Below, piece after piece: positions 1-14,200 of a stretch of DNA of 27,779 nt; within the stretch, counting starts at the first letter, position 1; each line of letters opens with the position of its first letter. This DNA comes from Phoronis ovalis. Its lineage: Eukaryota > Phoronida > Phoronidae. The translations under genes were made by a program, and so were the position numbers. The notes below the pieces were generated by a model. That model saw only the letters and a program-made list of their open reading frames with translations, did not search any database and had not been told where the DNA came from. The DNA lies in NCBI GenBank assembly GCA_028565635.1, contig JAOXYB010041171.1:1-27779 (forward strand), read 5' to 3'.

Positions 1-71
1 TAGAATTCTATAGAGTTTTCTATAGAATTCTATAGAATTGTTCTATAGAATTCTATAGACAATTCTATAGA
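1..71. repeat. Palindromic TTCTATAGAA tandem repeat
   Basis: The window opens with overlapping copies of the self-complementary decamer TTCTATAGAA and close variants, broken only by a few bases. Because each unit is a palindrome, the tract can fold into hairpins on either strand. It abuts the left edge of the larger tandem array and may continue beyond the window. Confidence 0.8.
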
Positions 72-74
72 AAT

Positions 75-1480
75 TTTTCGTAAGGGACGTGCCCTCTCAA
101 GAACAAACATGGCCACCAATCGGTCATATTGGAAGTAATCTAGGTCAAGATTGCATATAGCATGTATACTGCAACATGGACTTACTCTGTGCCGAATATG
201 AAACTGATCGGATAAAAACTAAAGCTGTTATTATGACGTGCAATCTCGCAAACGAACATGGCCGCCAGTCGGCCATGTTGGAAGTAATCCCGGTTAATAT
301 TACATATAACCTGTACTTTGTCCTGTACTTACTTTGGACTGAATATGGAGCTGATCGGATAAAATCTGATGCAGTTATTGTGAGACAAAGAAAGTGTTAC
401 GCACGGTAAAAAATGAAGTATTTGACATTTGACCTACTTGTCAAGGTCATTTTAAAATGTCACCCAGCCTATTATACCCACCAACCTATGGGCTTCCTAG
501 AACCACCTTTGAATCATCCAGGTACTGCTTCGTTGTCGTGGCTATAGACGCAATGTTACGTGCCCTCTCGGGAACAAACATGGCTGCCAGTCAGCCATAT
601 TGGAAAAAATTTGGGTCAATATTATACATAACTTGTACTTTGACCTGCACTTATTCTGTACTGAATATGGAGCTAATCGGATAAAAACTGAAGCAGTTAT
701 TGTAAGATAAAGAAAGTGTTACGCACGGCAAAAAATGTCGAAGCTTCGTAACGGCATCTGATCTACTTGTCAAGGTCATTTTTAAATGTCTCCTAGCCTA
801 TTACACCCACCAACCTATAGCCTTCCTAGAACCACCTATGAATCATCCAGGTAGGGATTTGTCTTTGCGGCTGTAAATGCAATGTTATATGCCCTCTCGA
901 GAACAAACATGGCCACCAGTCGGACATATTGGAAGTAATTTAGGTCAAAATTACACATAGCATGTACTGCGACCTGGACTTATCCTGTGCCGAATTTGAA
1001 ACTAATCGGATAAAACTGAAGCTGTTATTATGATGTGCAATCTCGCGAATCAACATGGCCACCAGTCGGCTACGTTGGAAGTAATCCGGGTCAATATTAT
1101 AAATAACCTGTACTTTGTCCTGTACTTACTGTGTACCTAATATAGAGCTGATCGGATAAAAACTAAATCAGTTATTGAAAGTGTTATGCATGGAAAAAAA
1201 TGTCAAAGAATCACCTAGCCTATTACGCCCACCAGTCTATGGCCTTCCTAGAACCATCTTGGAATTGTCCAGGTAGCGCTTCGTCTTCGCGGCTATAGAT
1301 TCAACATTACGTGCCCTCTAGGGAACAAACATGGCCACCAGTCGGCCATATTGGAAGCAATCAAGGTCAAAAGTAATACCTACCTGCACTTTGACTTGTA
1401 TTTACCTTGTACCAAATATGAAGCTGATCGGGTAAAAACTGAAGATGTTATCGCCAGACAAAGTGTTACATACGACAACG
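75..1480. repeat. Degenerate satellite-like tandem array
   Basis: A block anchored on CATGGCCACCAGTCGG recurs six times, with the anchor at 108, 257, 579, 908, 1054 and 1330. After it come lines resembling GAATATGGAGCTGATCGG and AAAACTGAAGCAGTTATT. The spacings are 149, 322, 329, 146 and 276 bp. Blocks are either directly adjacent or separated by a second conserved spacer that includes AAGTGTTACGCACGG, CTACTTGTCAAGGTCATTTT and CTTCCTAGAACCACC. This gives a higher-order order of roughly A-A-B-A-B-A-A-B-A. Copies are about 80-90% alike by eye. Short open frames in it are not shared between copies, so it is treated as non-coding repeat, perhaps a satellite or a fragment of a mobile element. Confidence 0.85.
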
Positions 1481-2227
1481 ATGACACCTTTGCTACAACT
1501 ATATGCCCAGCCACTATGTGGATGGGCATAAAAACCAAACCACAATATATAAATTTTAGTCTAAATGTTTTATTTTGCATACTATATTAATATTAGAAGA
1601 TTACATAATTTAAAACATTTCTAAAGCAAAGTACACGTCTCTTCAGTTGAAAAGTTTATCTAGCAAAAATAGCCTTTTTACAAATTCTATTAGATACTGG
1701 AAACTATAATTTCCATGCAGCATATTAAAATATCATAATACATGCAGCACAAAATAAAATAGTGCAAGAAAAATAGTAAGAGAAATTATTGGTCAATAAA
1801 ATATTAAGTAAAATGCAAACTGGTTGTAAAAGTATAGACAATTTCATTAATTTTTTCCAATATTAACATAAAGTACTAAACAAACTTATTTACATGACAA
1901 TAATAAGAGTAGCAAAATGAAGCATGGTGCAATTCATAATAAAAAATAATGCAAATTAAAAATCACCTTATTTTTTATTTTATTAAAAGGATAAAACTGA
2001 ATCATTTCTGTAGTTAGTTATTTCACAATTTAAAAACAAATTATTCCAAAAAGATATTACATTACATGTTGTGAATACTGATTTGACCGCATCGAAAGCA
2101 GAAACTGCAACAGGAAAGCAAATTCTAAAAACTGAGGTTTAGCATCACCAAAAATTTTATGTTGCACTACAGGAAGCCAAAGTTTCTTGAAGTATTGCAA
2201 AGCACAGCAAATCATAAGTGGCATATT
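1481..2227. other. AT-rich region downstream of ORC1
   Basis: This stretch lies between the tandem array and the ORC1 stop codon. It is very AT-rich and has no convincing coding frame on either strand. Its upper part should be ORC1 3' untranslated sequence. Confidence 0.6.
1974..1984 (-). terminator. Putative ORC1 poly(A) signals
   Basis: Read on the minus strand, two overlapping AATAAA hexamers occur here about 245 nt past the ORC1 stop codon. They are the first canonical signals I found downstream. Cleavage would fall just below 1970. Other AATAAA-like matches lie lower, for example near 1570, so use of this one is inferred. Confidence 0.5.
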
Positions 2228-5200
2228 TCAAAAATCTCTCAAAGCATAGTTAACATCATCTTGACTAGCATTCAGCCTTATTCGTAAATATAAATCGTTT
2301 CGTCCATTTTCTATCAGCAGCAAACGGTAGCTAGCAAGGCGGAAGCACATGGCTGATACTTCTGATGTATTTGGAGTACATAATCCTGCAACAATAAAGA
2401 ATAATAGTACGAAATACTGTTATTCATTCAGGTGGGGTGTAAATCAAGAAACTTGTGCAGTTTACAAGTAAAGCTTCAAAGTCATTATGACATCTTTATC
2501 AGTGCTTAGCAACAATTAAGGTGTCGTGGCATGTTAAAAATCAAAATCTTTGACTGTAAACTTTTTAGTGTTTTACCTTGTAGTTCAAAGAGTTTAACGG
2601 CTATTAATATATTTAATACACATACAGTTTCTCAAAATTTGACATATACATTACAGTTGTGGTAGTTCAAAATATCTGAAAAAGTAGCATAATCCTTCTG
2701 CACTAGCAATGCAATAAATATCATGATTAAATGAAAGGGAAGAATTGAATTTCCCACTTATGAAAATTCAAACACTGTATTGCAATTTTAGCATGGTGCA
2801 GGAAAGTAAGAAGTCAGTTTGGTCACTACAAAGTGTATTCCATATGTATATTAAGTAATATACGGGAAAAAAAACAATGCCAACCTTCGAATCTCGATAA
2901 TGCAATGTGTTGTTTAAAGACATTTGACAACACAGCTTCTTCAAGTCCACTCCGTGTAAACTCAGCTACAATAGCCTTTAACAACACCTTTTCTTGAACG
3001 GAAATATTTCTGAAATATTTATTATATAACATATTTCTATTTAATACAAAAAGTATAATATCATTTCTCTGCTATAATCAAATTACAGTATGATAATTAT
3101 TTATAAACATAAAAAGCTATAGATATTATGTCCAGCTTCTAAAAGACAGCTTTATGTTTCAAGTTTTTCATGTAAAAACGGCAGCCTATGATACCTAATA
3201 AGCAAATAAGTTGCTTTAAACATCATTAGATAACACAAATGTTTAGTGAACTAAATCCAAATGTTTTGGTTCATCGGTGATGTTGACCTCTGATGCAAGT
3301 TTTACTTTCTCCCGAATTCTTAAATTTGCAACAAAGCAACTCACCTTATTGCAACAATAGTCGGTGACGAAAACATTTCTTGTAGAGCTGCATCAATGTG
3401 TTGCATTCCCACTAATATACTTTTACCTTGTTTTTCACGCTCTGCAATTTCTGTAGCTCGGCGACAAATGTCTAAAGCACGTCTTGCATCACCAGAAACT
3501 GCAGCTACCTACAATAGAGAAATAGAAAATATCTCTTGCCTTTAATATAATAGTTCAACAAAAAACTAATAATGTTAATTAGAAATTGCCGTTTTGATGA
3601 TCATTGATGGTCATTAAACAACTTGAAAGTTAAATCAGGTTGAAGAGACATACTCCAAGATAACTTCTATAGCTGATAAAATGAGCAAAAAAAAACCCGT
3701 TGCAAATAAATTGCTGATTGAATTAAAGACATTGAAATTAGCTACATGAGATGTCATCAATCTCGTACTTGTCAAAATATATATTTTATTTGGTCTAACT
3801 GTTACAGAAATTGTGCTACTTGAAGTCCTACAGTTATATTTATTTATTTTGGAAATTTGATCTAAAAATGTCAATTTTCAGTATTTTTTACTCAATTTCG
3901 TTGACTTTTTCCTGATACACATACTTTGAAAATTTATATATGTTGATTAAATCAGAATTGGAAAAATCTAAGAAACTGTTTGGTTGCTTCAACTATGCAG
4001 GTTGAGTGGTTTTTGATTTTGCATTCTTTTGAATTTGCCATTTCAAAAATTTTACTTTTTAACCCAAAATTTCCTCAGTACAGGTCACATGACCTATTTA
4101 CAGGAGAAATAAATTGCTCATTTATTAAATTTGTTTTATATACCTTCAAAATATGTAGTCTTTTCATTTAACTAAATCCAAAAAGGTGATGTGGTATTGC
4201 ACATATAACATCATACCTGATAAAGCATTGAAAGTAAATATTCTTAATTCAATTTTTAAGTGATTTCAAATGTTTTTAGATTTATAGTGACAACACATTT
4301 ATTCTGATTGATGTTATTATATATCACCATCTTTAATATTTACAATAAACTAGTAATTTTCACAGCAAGCTCGATTGATAGTAAATTTTCTAATTTTTAA
4401 TTCACTATATCATGGCATTAATCAAGACATTAATTTGTATAATTAAAAGTACATTTGGGAGTAATTAATTGCATGTGCTATTACATATAATGTAGACTAA
4501 TGTTAGTCGGCTCTGTAATTTAAGATAATAATGTGTAATTTTTTTTCCTAAAAATAATTTTTCTAAAAAGTCATTCAAAAGATTTGTCTAAAAATTTAAT
4601 GTAAAGGAGAAAATAATTTGGCAGTCTCAGCTTTGAATTTGAAGGAGAAAAATATGGCAGTCCTAGCTTTACATACAGTAGACCACCTAAACATATGATA
4701 CTGTATTCAACTTTAAGCATCATAAACAGCTTTTGCAGGCAAAATTGCAGAGAGCTCACCAGTTTATTCTAGCAACTGTTTTATGTATTTTAGTACTATA
4801 TATATAGTGCATTTGTTAAAAACCTCCAATCAATGTTTCTAACGACTGATGTCAGTGTACATTTAATCATGTAATAATAAACCAGTATGTCCCACAGACT
4901 GCATGACGTGAAAATCAAAAATTATACTTACGTATGGAGGATGAATAAGTTTTGCAAAACAATGCTCTCCCCTTTAAAAATACATGACTAAGCAGGGCAG
5001 ACAAGTTCATTGAACTGACTCTAAAGTGATTACCAAAGCTTTACTGAGTGATGTATAGGAACTCATAGAAACTGCACATTACAATGTGATTCAGCAAAAA
5101 TTATGTTGTTACAATATAGTTTTGTTCCACATGACTTAGGTATTAAGCAATAAGCATGTCTAAAGAGTTACAGTCAAAGTTTGTGATAAACTTGAACATC

Positions 5201-8200
5201 AAAGCTCTATGCTGTTTTTTCCAACTTACTTTCCTAGCTGTTAATTGTATCGCATCTTCATCAAAGACATTCAAGCCTTTCATTCTACTCTGTACAATCT
5301 GCTGTAATTGCTGATGTGTGTAGGGTTGGAATGTCATTCGTGTCAAGCCCTATAAACAGAAAATGTTTTCATTTATAAACATAATTTTATTCAAAACTTT
5401 GAAATAAGCACTAATTTGAATTTTTTTCAGAACAATGCAGTCATAACATAGTCATAATTATAATAAGCATCGTAATTATCAATTTTCTAATAACATACTT
5501 TTTAACTAATTTGATTTTGAAGCAGTGTACTTTACAGAAAAATTTGCAAATTTTATTTTGCTACTAACATAAGCAAAAAGGTTTTGAAAGTATATCCTAC
5601 GCTCTCATGTCAAAAGGAAAATTGTATGCTATCCTTAAAAAAGAAACATTAAAAAATTCTGAAAGTTGGAATCCTATTAAGGGTTATATCCCTCACGATG
5701 ATAAAGTTTCAAACATTTCTCGAACTAAAACATTGAAATAACATATGATTTGCAGGGTGAAATGGGTACAACAATGGCATATTCCCACAATACAGTCAGG
5801 AGGTATCTGAGTTGTTGAATAACTATTAATTATCAGTAGTCCAATAGAGCAGTATCAAAGAGCTTTATTGCATATATGTTTTATTAATAAGCATTATTTC
5901 AAGTTTTTGTGAAATTAGCACAGGTTTAAAATGATCACCTTTTGGTAGAAAAGGCGATTGTATTAGACATTCACATTCTTTTCACTGTACACAGTACTCA
6001 CCAGTCGGCTCGCTACTCTGTTCATCATAATCCTCTCCGGTAGATCCATTGTGTTGGCTATTGCAAGTACTACTAGTTTAGCATGTGGCCGTGTAGGCCA
6101 ATCAAATAGGTTGTACATCACATTTTGTTTCCTCGTCCACAAAAGATCAAGCTAAAAGCAAAAGTGTTAAAATATACACAATATTCTGTGATGTCTGCTA
6201 TAAAATAGAATTTATATTAAAATGATGTTTTACTAATTGGTGTAATAAAAAGTAATATTTTATTTTGCTTATTCCGAACATCTGTAGTTGCTTTGTTCAA
6301 TGAATGTCTATACAACACTAAATTTAATTTTTGATTATTGTTAATAGTTTTTTCAAGCACAAACTAATTTACACTGCAGAGAAATATAATACTGATTTTG
6401 GGTTAAGACTTGTAAGATTTTAATAATCGTTAGGTATACAATAGTGGTATTAAAACATCTTTAAGGTTACCTCATCCACACACAAGACCACAGTTTCACG
6501 TTTTGTACCCGTACTACTAAATCTCTTCTCCAACAATGACGATGCATGTTCAGGTGTAGCTTTCTGTCCCGTTAGTTCCTGCAAGAGGAAAGATTGAAAT
6601 TTAGTAATTTATTTGTATACTTTTAATTTACACATTTGCTTAACAAAATCATATTTACATAAAATTTCGAGCAGCACCAAGGGAGCATTCATTTCTTTTG
6701 TTTATAGTGCTGCTCTGAAATGTTTCTGCCAGTTTATATGGCGTCATCAGTATGGATATATAAGAAGAATCATTGCATACAACATGCATCCTGGCAGTGC
6801 TAATTCTCGGTGACAAGGTATATGGCTTTGTATTCTAAAAATGCTTTCATGATAATCATTTAAATCACAACATATACACTTAGTTAATCAATATCACTTG
6901 CAGCAAAAACAAAAAAAACAAATTGATAAAGAATAATTATACGAAACAATCAGAAAACCATCCTGATGTACATTAGCATAAAACTTAACATAATCTATAA
7001 ATTGCATATGTTGCAAAAAGAAAATATTATAGACTTACTTATAATCTTCATTTGAATATTTATTAAACCTCTTTTAGAATCAGAAAAAATATTTAAATTT
7101 TGCTGGTCAAATCACTAGCACTTCTTTAGGTAATGCAAATAAATTTTTCCCCATAGGGTATTTTTTCAGAAGCAATTTTCAATATATGGGTTAAGTTGTT
7201 TTTTTAACCTGCTAGGGCCACGCACTCCTACCAAGTATTTGTCAATTACTCCCCCCCCTTTTTTATAACCTAATACCATCATTTTGGAATATTTCGAGCA
7301 ATTTTGTTATTTTGACTTTTGACCCCTAAATGACCTAAATGTTAATATTTGCCTTTTATAGAATTTGCTATTTCCCAATATTATATAGAAATTGAACTAC
7401 ATAGTGAAGCTCACTAGAAATATTTACATAGGAAAACAGTGAAGTCTTTCTTTATGTTCAATTAATTCAGTTAGAAAGTAATTGCAAAGACAGCACACTA
7501 AAAAAAAACACTGAGAAGCTTGTTAGTATATTATTTCTTTTCTGACAGCTGGTGCCAGACATTAATTGAAAATAACAGATCTGAATCTAAGTGGTACAAA
7601 ATTCTATTTTAAGAATAAAGCTGCAAAACACAACTGACAACTATGGAGGACAGGTTGGAGAAGGGGACTTCTAGCTATGATGGTTTATGTGCAGGCAATC
7701 ATGCAGGTATGTCATCTATTAATTTAGCTGTCCTAAATGAACTTATCAACTATGAAAACATTTCATTATTAACCAGTTTACATGAAATATAGGAAATGTA
7801 CCATTAACAAATTATGTCTTATATTAATAAAGTACTATGAGATTGGGTAGTACAATCCGGAGGGGGACTTGGTTATGATTTTGGTGGGGACCTGTCACGC
7901 GACCCCAAAAATTTTAACCATGTAATTAGTACTTAGGTAACACTATTAAAGAAAATAGACCCATATTTATACTAAAACCACAAAATATTACTATACCCAT
8001 CTCTATATATATATATACCTAGAATAGATTGATGTGTATCAAATCTGTAATGAGTGTGCAATCCCTTGAAAATCTCAGAAAATGATATTAAAATTTGAAC
8101 TGGGATCGAAGGTCAGCTTTCCTATTTGGTTTCCTGCATTAATTAATAACCCAAATGTATACCCAAAATATGAAAAAACTATCTATAATTATACCAGAAA

Positions 8201-11200
8201 GGAGGAACTTGTGATCCATATTTATACTGGGAATGATGAAAATGGGACCCCAAGAGATTTACCCCCCCCCCCCCGTATAATGAGTTTGATATTTCAGTTT
8301 TTGACAATAAGAATATTATTTGGGTTAATGATGTCACCCTGTAATGCTTCAATAAACATAGTTATTCATACCAGCTGACAATAGTCATTACAGATATTCA
8401 TGCTTGATTACTGATACTGAAGATTTCTACAGGTTATAATAGTACAGAGACATTGGAGAAAAAAAGTGATGCAGGTGGAACAGCTCAAATTGCAATGTTT
8501 TGACTATAAAGTGATCCTGTGATAAAATTTGTGGGGATTATAAATGGGTAAGTGAACACAATTAAGGTGCCTGCATGAACACAAGGTGTGTCAGATAGTT
8601 TCTTTCATATTTTTACAGAATGATATATTGACCCCTTTTTACATATTATGTACATAGTAATTCATGAAAGTTCTAAAAAATAAAAATCCTATTTGCCATA
8701 TTCATGCTAATAAAAATCTAAAAGGAGTGCATTATTCACTCCTGAGTGGCAGCCTTGCATGAGCTGAATAAATTTTACAGTAAAAGAGCCTGGAAACAAC
8801 TTGGTACATATATAATTTTATATCAAAGGAAATTCTATAAAAAAATTAATTTAAAGAACATAATTATATACAACAACTTGCTAATTAAACCACAAATATT
8901 GAAGATCAATATCTGCAGCATTAAACCATGAGTGCTCAGTAATTATGTCTATATATACAGTTTTCACCAGAGTTAAGATTGGGTTCAATATCATTAGTGC
9001 AAGGAAAATATAATCCATATATAGCTTATCATACTTTTGTAGGATGTTTGACTGACATAATCACCCTAAAAGGAACTGACAACAATTACTGGCTTATACA
9101 GTTAAAGGCAATGGTACAGTATAATCAAAGTTACATAAGAGTGATTTACATGTTAGTACCTTTTAAACCTGTATACAAGTCACATTCAATACTGTAACAG
9201 CAGCATATTCTGACAGATTATGAAACATTGTAAATTGCAGGAAGCATGAGCAACATAAAGTTGAAAGATAGTCAATAGGAGATTTAAGAAATACCTGAAA
9301 GCATCTTATCCAAATGGATTTTGTAATCAGAGCCTACTGAAATTGTCGGGATAAACCTAAACCTGTATTGATAAATCACCTGATATTACGTGTAATTATT
9401 ATATTGATACATAATAAGAACATGAAGATGATAATATTTAGTTTAGTATTAGCAGTAGTGACTGCAAAATGCAATGGTGCAAAAGTATTGATATATCCCT
9501 TTGGTCAAATGCGAAATTCACATTCCATAAATATGGAAAAAATGGCCACACTTTTGGCAGAAAATGGACATGAAGTACATATGCTAACCAGTCAACTATA
9601 CTCACTGCCAGATGGTGTAATAGAAAAGGGAGTAAAAAGAGCTGTTTATCAAATGCAAATGGACAAAATGGTACTATCCCATAACATTTCTTCATTTGAA
9701 GACTATTTCAGTATGTCTTTCATAACAATGGTCCAGTTTCTGACAGATGTCATGTTTAAAAATTGTGATATGCTATTAAACAATACAGAAGTTCTGGAAA
9801 ATTTACGTCAACAAAAATTTGACATTGTTATAATGGATATATGTGACAAGTGTGTGAAAGTTTTAGCGAGTTATTTCGATCGACCACTTATTTCATTTCA
9901 TAGTCAAGGTTTATCGAAAGTGGACAATCCGGATGTTCCAGAGCCATGGTCATATGTACCAACACATTTAACCGCGTATACAGATAATATGAGATTTACA
10001 GAGAGGCTAGTTAATGTCTTAACTGGTTTGGTTATGCTACCCGTAAGAGTTCATTTGTATGGAAAATTTGAATCTCTGGCTCAGAAATATGGTATTACAA
10101 TGACAGATACTGAAGTCTTGAGATTTATTTATGATGATTTTTCAATTGCGTATCTTTCACCAATTATGCCTGATATGGTTTTAGTTGGTGGGGCTTTTTT
10201 AGAACAACCAAATAATCTCGACACTGATCTTGAACTTTTTATGCAAAGCGCTGGAGATCCAGGTGTTATAATTATCAGTTTTGGTTCTGTAATAAAAAAT
10301 TATGGTAGCAAATGGAGCAAAATGTTTGCAGATGTTTTCTCGAGACTTCAACAAAAAGTATTATGGCGCTATTCAGGTGTACCTCCAAATAACCTTGGAA
10401 GTAATACAAAGTTGATGGCATGGTTACCACAAACAGATTTGTTAGGACACCCAAAGACAAAAGCATTCATAACACACTGTGGTATGAACAGTGCATATGA
10501 AGCAGCATTTTATGGAGTACCAGTTGTTGCAATACCTTTGAATGCAGATCAACCACACAATGCAGGAAAATTGTGTTTTCACCACCAGATGGGAGTTTCT
10601 GTTAATGCTAGAACATTGACTGCAGAAATGCTATATGATGCAATTACTGAAGTGATAAATAATCCAAAGTACAAGCAAAACGCTGTCAAGGTATCAAACC
10701 GTTTTAAAGAAGAACAGACATTTGCAAAAGATAAAATTTTATACTGGGTGGATTATGTTTACAGAAACAATGGTAGTCAACATCTTATTTCAAGAGCTCG
10801 GCAGTTGCCTTTTTATCAGTATTACTATTTAGATATTGTCATATTTTTGCTCAGTATTATTACTACAGTCAGTTATGTATTCTTTCAGCTATGTATTGGC
10901 ACTTGTAAATATTTTTTTCAAAGAAATGTCAAGCACAATATCAATGGCAAGAAAACTAACTGACCTCATCTAGACAGCAATAATCATTAAAAAAAGTTTA
11001 TAATTAGATTATCTGTATGCATGAACTTATGTTAACTAATGTTATGTTACTATTGAAAGTGATGTAAGTAAATTTGATAAGAGACTTTCACAAACAATAC
11101 TGTCTTCTGTAAGACAATACAATTTGTCATGCCATGTATAAGATTGCACATATTTTTCAAGATGTTTTTAACCTTGTGACACTTATCGGTACAATTTCTT

Positions 11201-14200
11201 TAAGTCTCTGATCAGCTCTTGCCTCATTATTGGTTAACTCATATGTCCATTCTACTGAATCCAAAAAAAAAAGGATTGGCTATTTATTTTATGATCATTA
11301 CAAATATCAGCTATAACATAAATTAGACATTACCATAGACAGCCACTGTCAGACTATGTTTTTGTTGGGGTATGTTGAAAGTTGATTTATTGCATGTCTT
11401 TTCAAATTACAATATTAATTAAGTTATACAAATTATAAATACATATATTATTATTATTATTATTGTACATACTGCTTTAAGAAAAATAAACTATTTTGTC
11501 AAACTGTTTTGTTGTTCAAAGACAATGTACAGTTAAAATTCACTACTGATTTTGAGACAGTTCGCTTGGGACATTTGGTTGGTAATCATGAACAAGCTTA
11601 AAGAATGTTCAGTAATACATGGTCATGAAATTTTAAGAACGAAGATAAGCATAACAAGAAAATTATTCAAATCTAAGTTTCGTTAAATTCGCTAAAAGTA
11701 AACATTTTTGACATTCAGGGAAAATATGATGAATTTTCAATAGCATACCTTCAAGAACTGCACATATGCTTGATTTGGATCTGTCAGTCTCATACCATTA
11801 ATTTCAATATATTGAAACTTTGGGATTTCTTGTGCTTCGTATGACTCCTCTAGAAATCGAATAACTTCATGAACTGTAGCTGTTTTACCAGTGCCTGGCA
11901 CTCCAGAAATATACATGCAACTAAAACAATAAGAGTAACACTATAATAATACATTGTAATAAATCTATTACTAGCGTTTTTAATGGACCACTGAGACAAA
12001 GTGGAAAGTAATTAGTAGCACTGAGATGTAAACAGTCAGTCAGCATTCTTGGTATACTGTATTTGACATGGTCATCTGTCTATCAAAACTAAGAATAAAA
12101 CCATATTTTAAATTTAAGCAACTGGGGAACAAAAAAAATCCATGAAATCCTAATATCACTTCCATCAACACATCATATAAAGCAAATTTGAATTTTAACT
12201 GGAATTAAATTACTATTCATGGACATAGTTCATGTATCACTTGTAAGAAGGAGCCTCTTTTTCGCAAAAATCTGTCTCAATGATGAAAAAATGCGAGTGA
12301 GGCAAAAACAAGAAAAAAAGTACGTAGATATATTCCTTTCAAATATACCACAACACCAAAGTCAATCTAGCACATACAGATAACAACTAAAGTTAATTGC
12401 TTAGCATACCCGCTAGTTCCATCACATATCTTCCCTTCCACAAATGAATGAATATCGGAAAACTCTTCTTCTCTGCAAGGCAGGTCATTTGGTACAGCAG
12501 ATACATGCAACCTATAATGTGACAGAACTGATGAAGGTTTTAATTTGTTATTTTTGTTAAAACAGTCAAAAACAAATAAAAAGATATTGCAAGCAGATGA
12601 GCACTTTCATTCGTATTAGGAAGCTCTTACTCCAACTTAAGTTTGCAACACATTCTGTTCAATTTACATATTACTGCTATAAAAAGTACAGACATGGTCA
12701 AAAATAATTTCTTCTGCAACAGTGATATATCCAAAATCATAGATGTATCCAGAAATAACAGAAACAAAATTCAGGTGCCATTCACCTCTTATTTCCACAC
12801 ACACTTTACTGTTTAAAGTTTAGAATAGAATCATTGGGATTCTTGTTTTTTTCTTTTCTTGCAAGCAGATGAAAATCTTATATATTTCCACACCCCTTGC
12901 AGCTAAAATGTCAACTGGAGAGTTTTGAGATTCCCTCAAATGACTAATGGAGTGAAATAACTTGAGAATGTTGATGTTTCAACATACTTCTAAATTTAAG
13001 CAGTTGCAGTAGACATCAGGTAGGTAAATTATAGTTTATAGTCTGCTCTACATATTACAGTAAACCAATAAATAAATCTCACCTGGCTCTAGCTTGTTCT
13101 AACAAGGAAATATTCTTTGAGTTTGACTTAACTCGCAAAGGCACAGATGGTGTCATACTAGGTTTGCTTGGTGTCTTGCCCTGCAAAAGATAAGTTACAT
13201 ATATGAAAAACAGCATTATTAACATATTCAGATGTGTGGATTCTTCTTGTTCTGATGAAGGAATCAAATGTAAAATATCAATGGAAACGACATAACAAAA
13301 AATTCCATAAAGAGAATAAAATGTGGATCCTGACAGCTTTTGATCTTAAAGGATATGCTGACTTGCCCAAAAGAAAACTAACCGAAGACCAAATGGATAC
13401 CTAAATCCTCTAAAAAACTATAAACCAAAAGAAATTTATTGAAAGTCCTATTTAAGTGTTAATTATGATTAAAATATTATTCAAGCGCTTGACATAAATG
13501 CAGTCTTGGTTTTAGATCACATGATTAGTCCAGAGTTTTATGTCATTTTTAACTATTAAATAAAATGATATACTGTACCTTTGGAGTTCTTGTAACACTG
13601 GCGATCTTTCTTGCACGTGGTGTTTTGTTTAAAGAGTTTCGAGTTCTTTTTGTGGGCGAGAAATCACTGTCACTATCACAAGAATCGTGTTCTGAGGAAT
13701 CTGCTTGGAATATGTCTCCACTGCTATCAGAAGACACACTGTCTTTTCTTCTCTTTGGGCTCAACTTAGTTTTCCATGCAGAGGATGTTGAAACATTTTT
13801 ATTTGAAGCTGATGCTACCCTTGATTTTCTACTTCTTATGTCACTGATCGAACGTTTCGAGTTGCTTGCACTAAGTTTTTCATCAGTTTTCGGCATATTC
13901 ATTATGGCCCAATTTGGAGAAACTATTTTCTTCATTCTTAAATAATGAATTTATAAATCATTTTTAAATGTCAAACTCACACTACATGTATTTTTTACTA
14001 TTCAAATTTTGGGTGTTACTTTAGTATGACTATTTTCCATTTACATAATACATTTCAGGTGAGGTAAACTTACATTAATAACAATACTACATATCATATC
14101 ATCAAAAAGAGGATTCTATTAGTATGTTGATTACTAGTTAAATTACAACTTTTAATCCATTTTATCAGGTATACATTGAGGTCCTTACCTTAGTTTTCTT

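Larger units (their letters stand above)
6579..11748 (-). other. ORC1 intron 9 (5.2 kb) hosting a nested gene
   Basis: This is the largest intron of ORC1. It splits the Walker A exon from the Walker B exon. It contains the plus-strand UGT gene (9422-10963) and its poly(A) signal, C-homopolymer tracts at 7251-7258 and 8262-8274, and a short TA repeat near 8003-8022. The 6579-7190 and 8290-9400 parts show only AT-rich sequence without convincing coding potential. Confidence 0.75.

Noticed and set aside
75-1480. CRISPR-like array because of regular repeats
   Set aside because: Units are hundreds of bases long, degenerate and without short uniform spacers, and the genome is animal.
8082-8378. 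98-codon plus-strand open frame in ORC1 intron 9
   Set aside because: It runs through the 13-C homopolymer, which produces the Pro run; composition and context do not support a gene.
8979-9197. 72-codon open frame just upstream of UGT
   Set aside because: Considered as an upstream UGT exon, but the UGT signal peptide is already in its own exon and no donor/acceptor pair links them.
13565-13945. 126-codon plus-strand open frame
   Set aside because: It is the antisense shadow of ORC1 exon 6, whose minus-strand frame has correct splice borders and phase.
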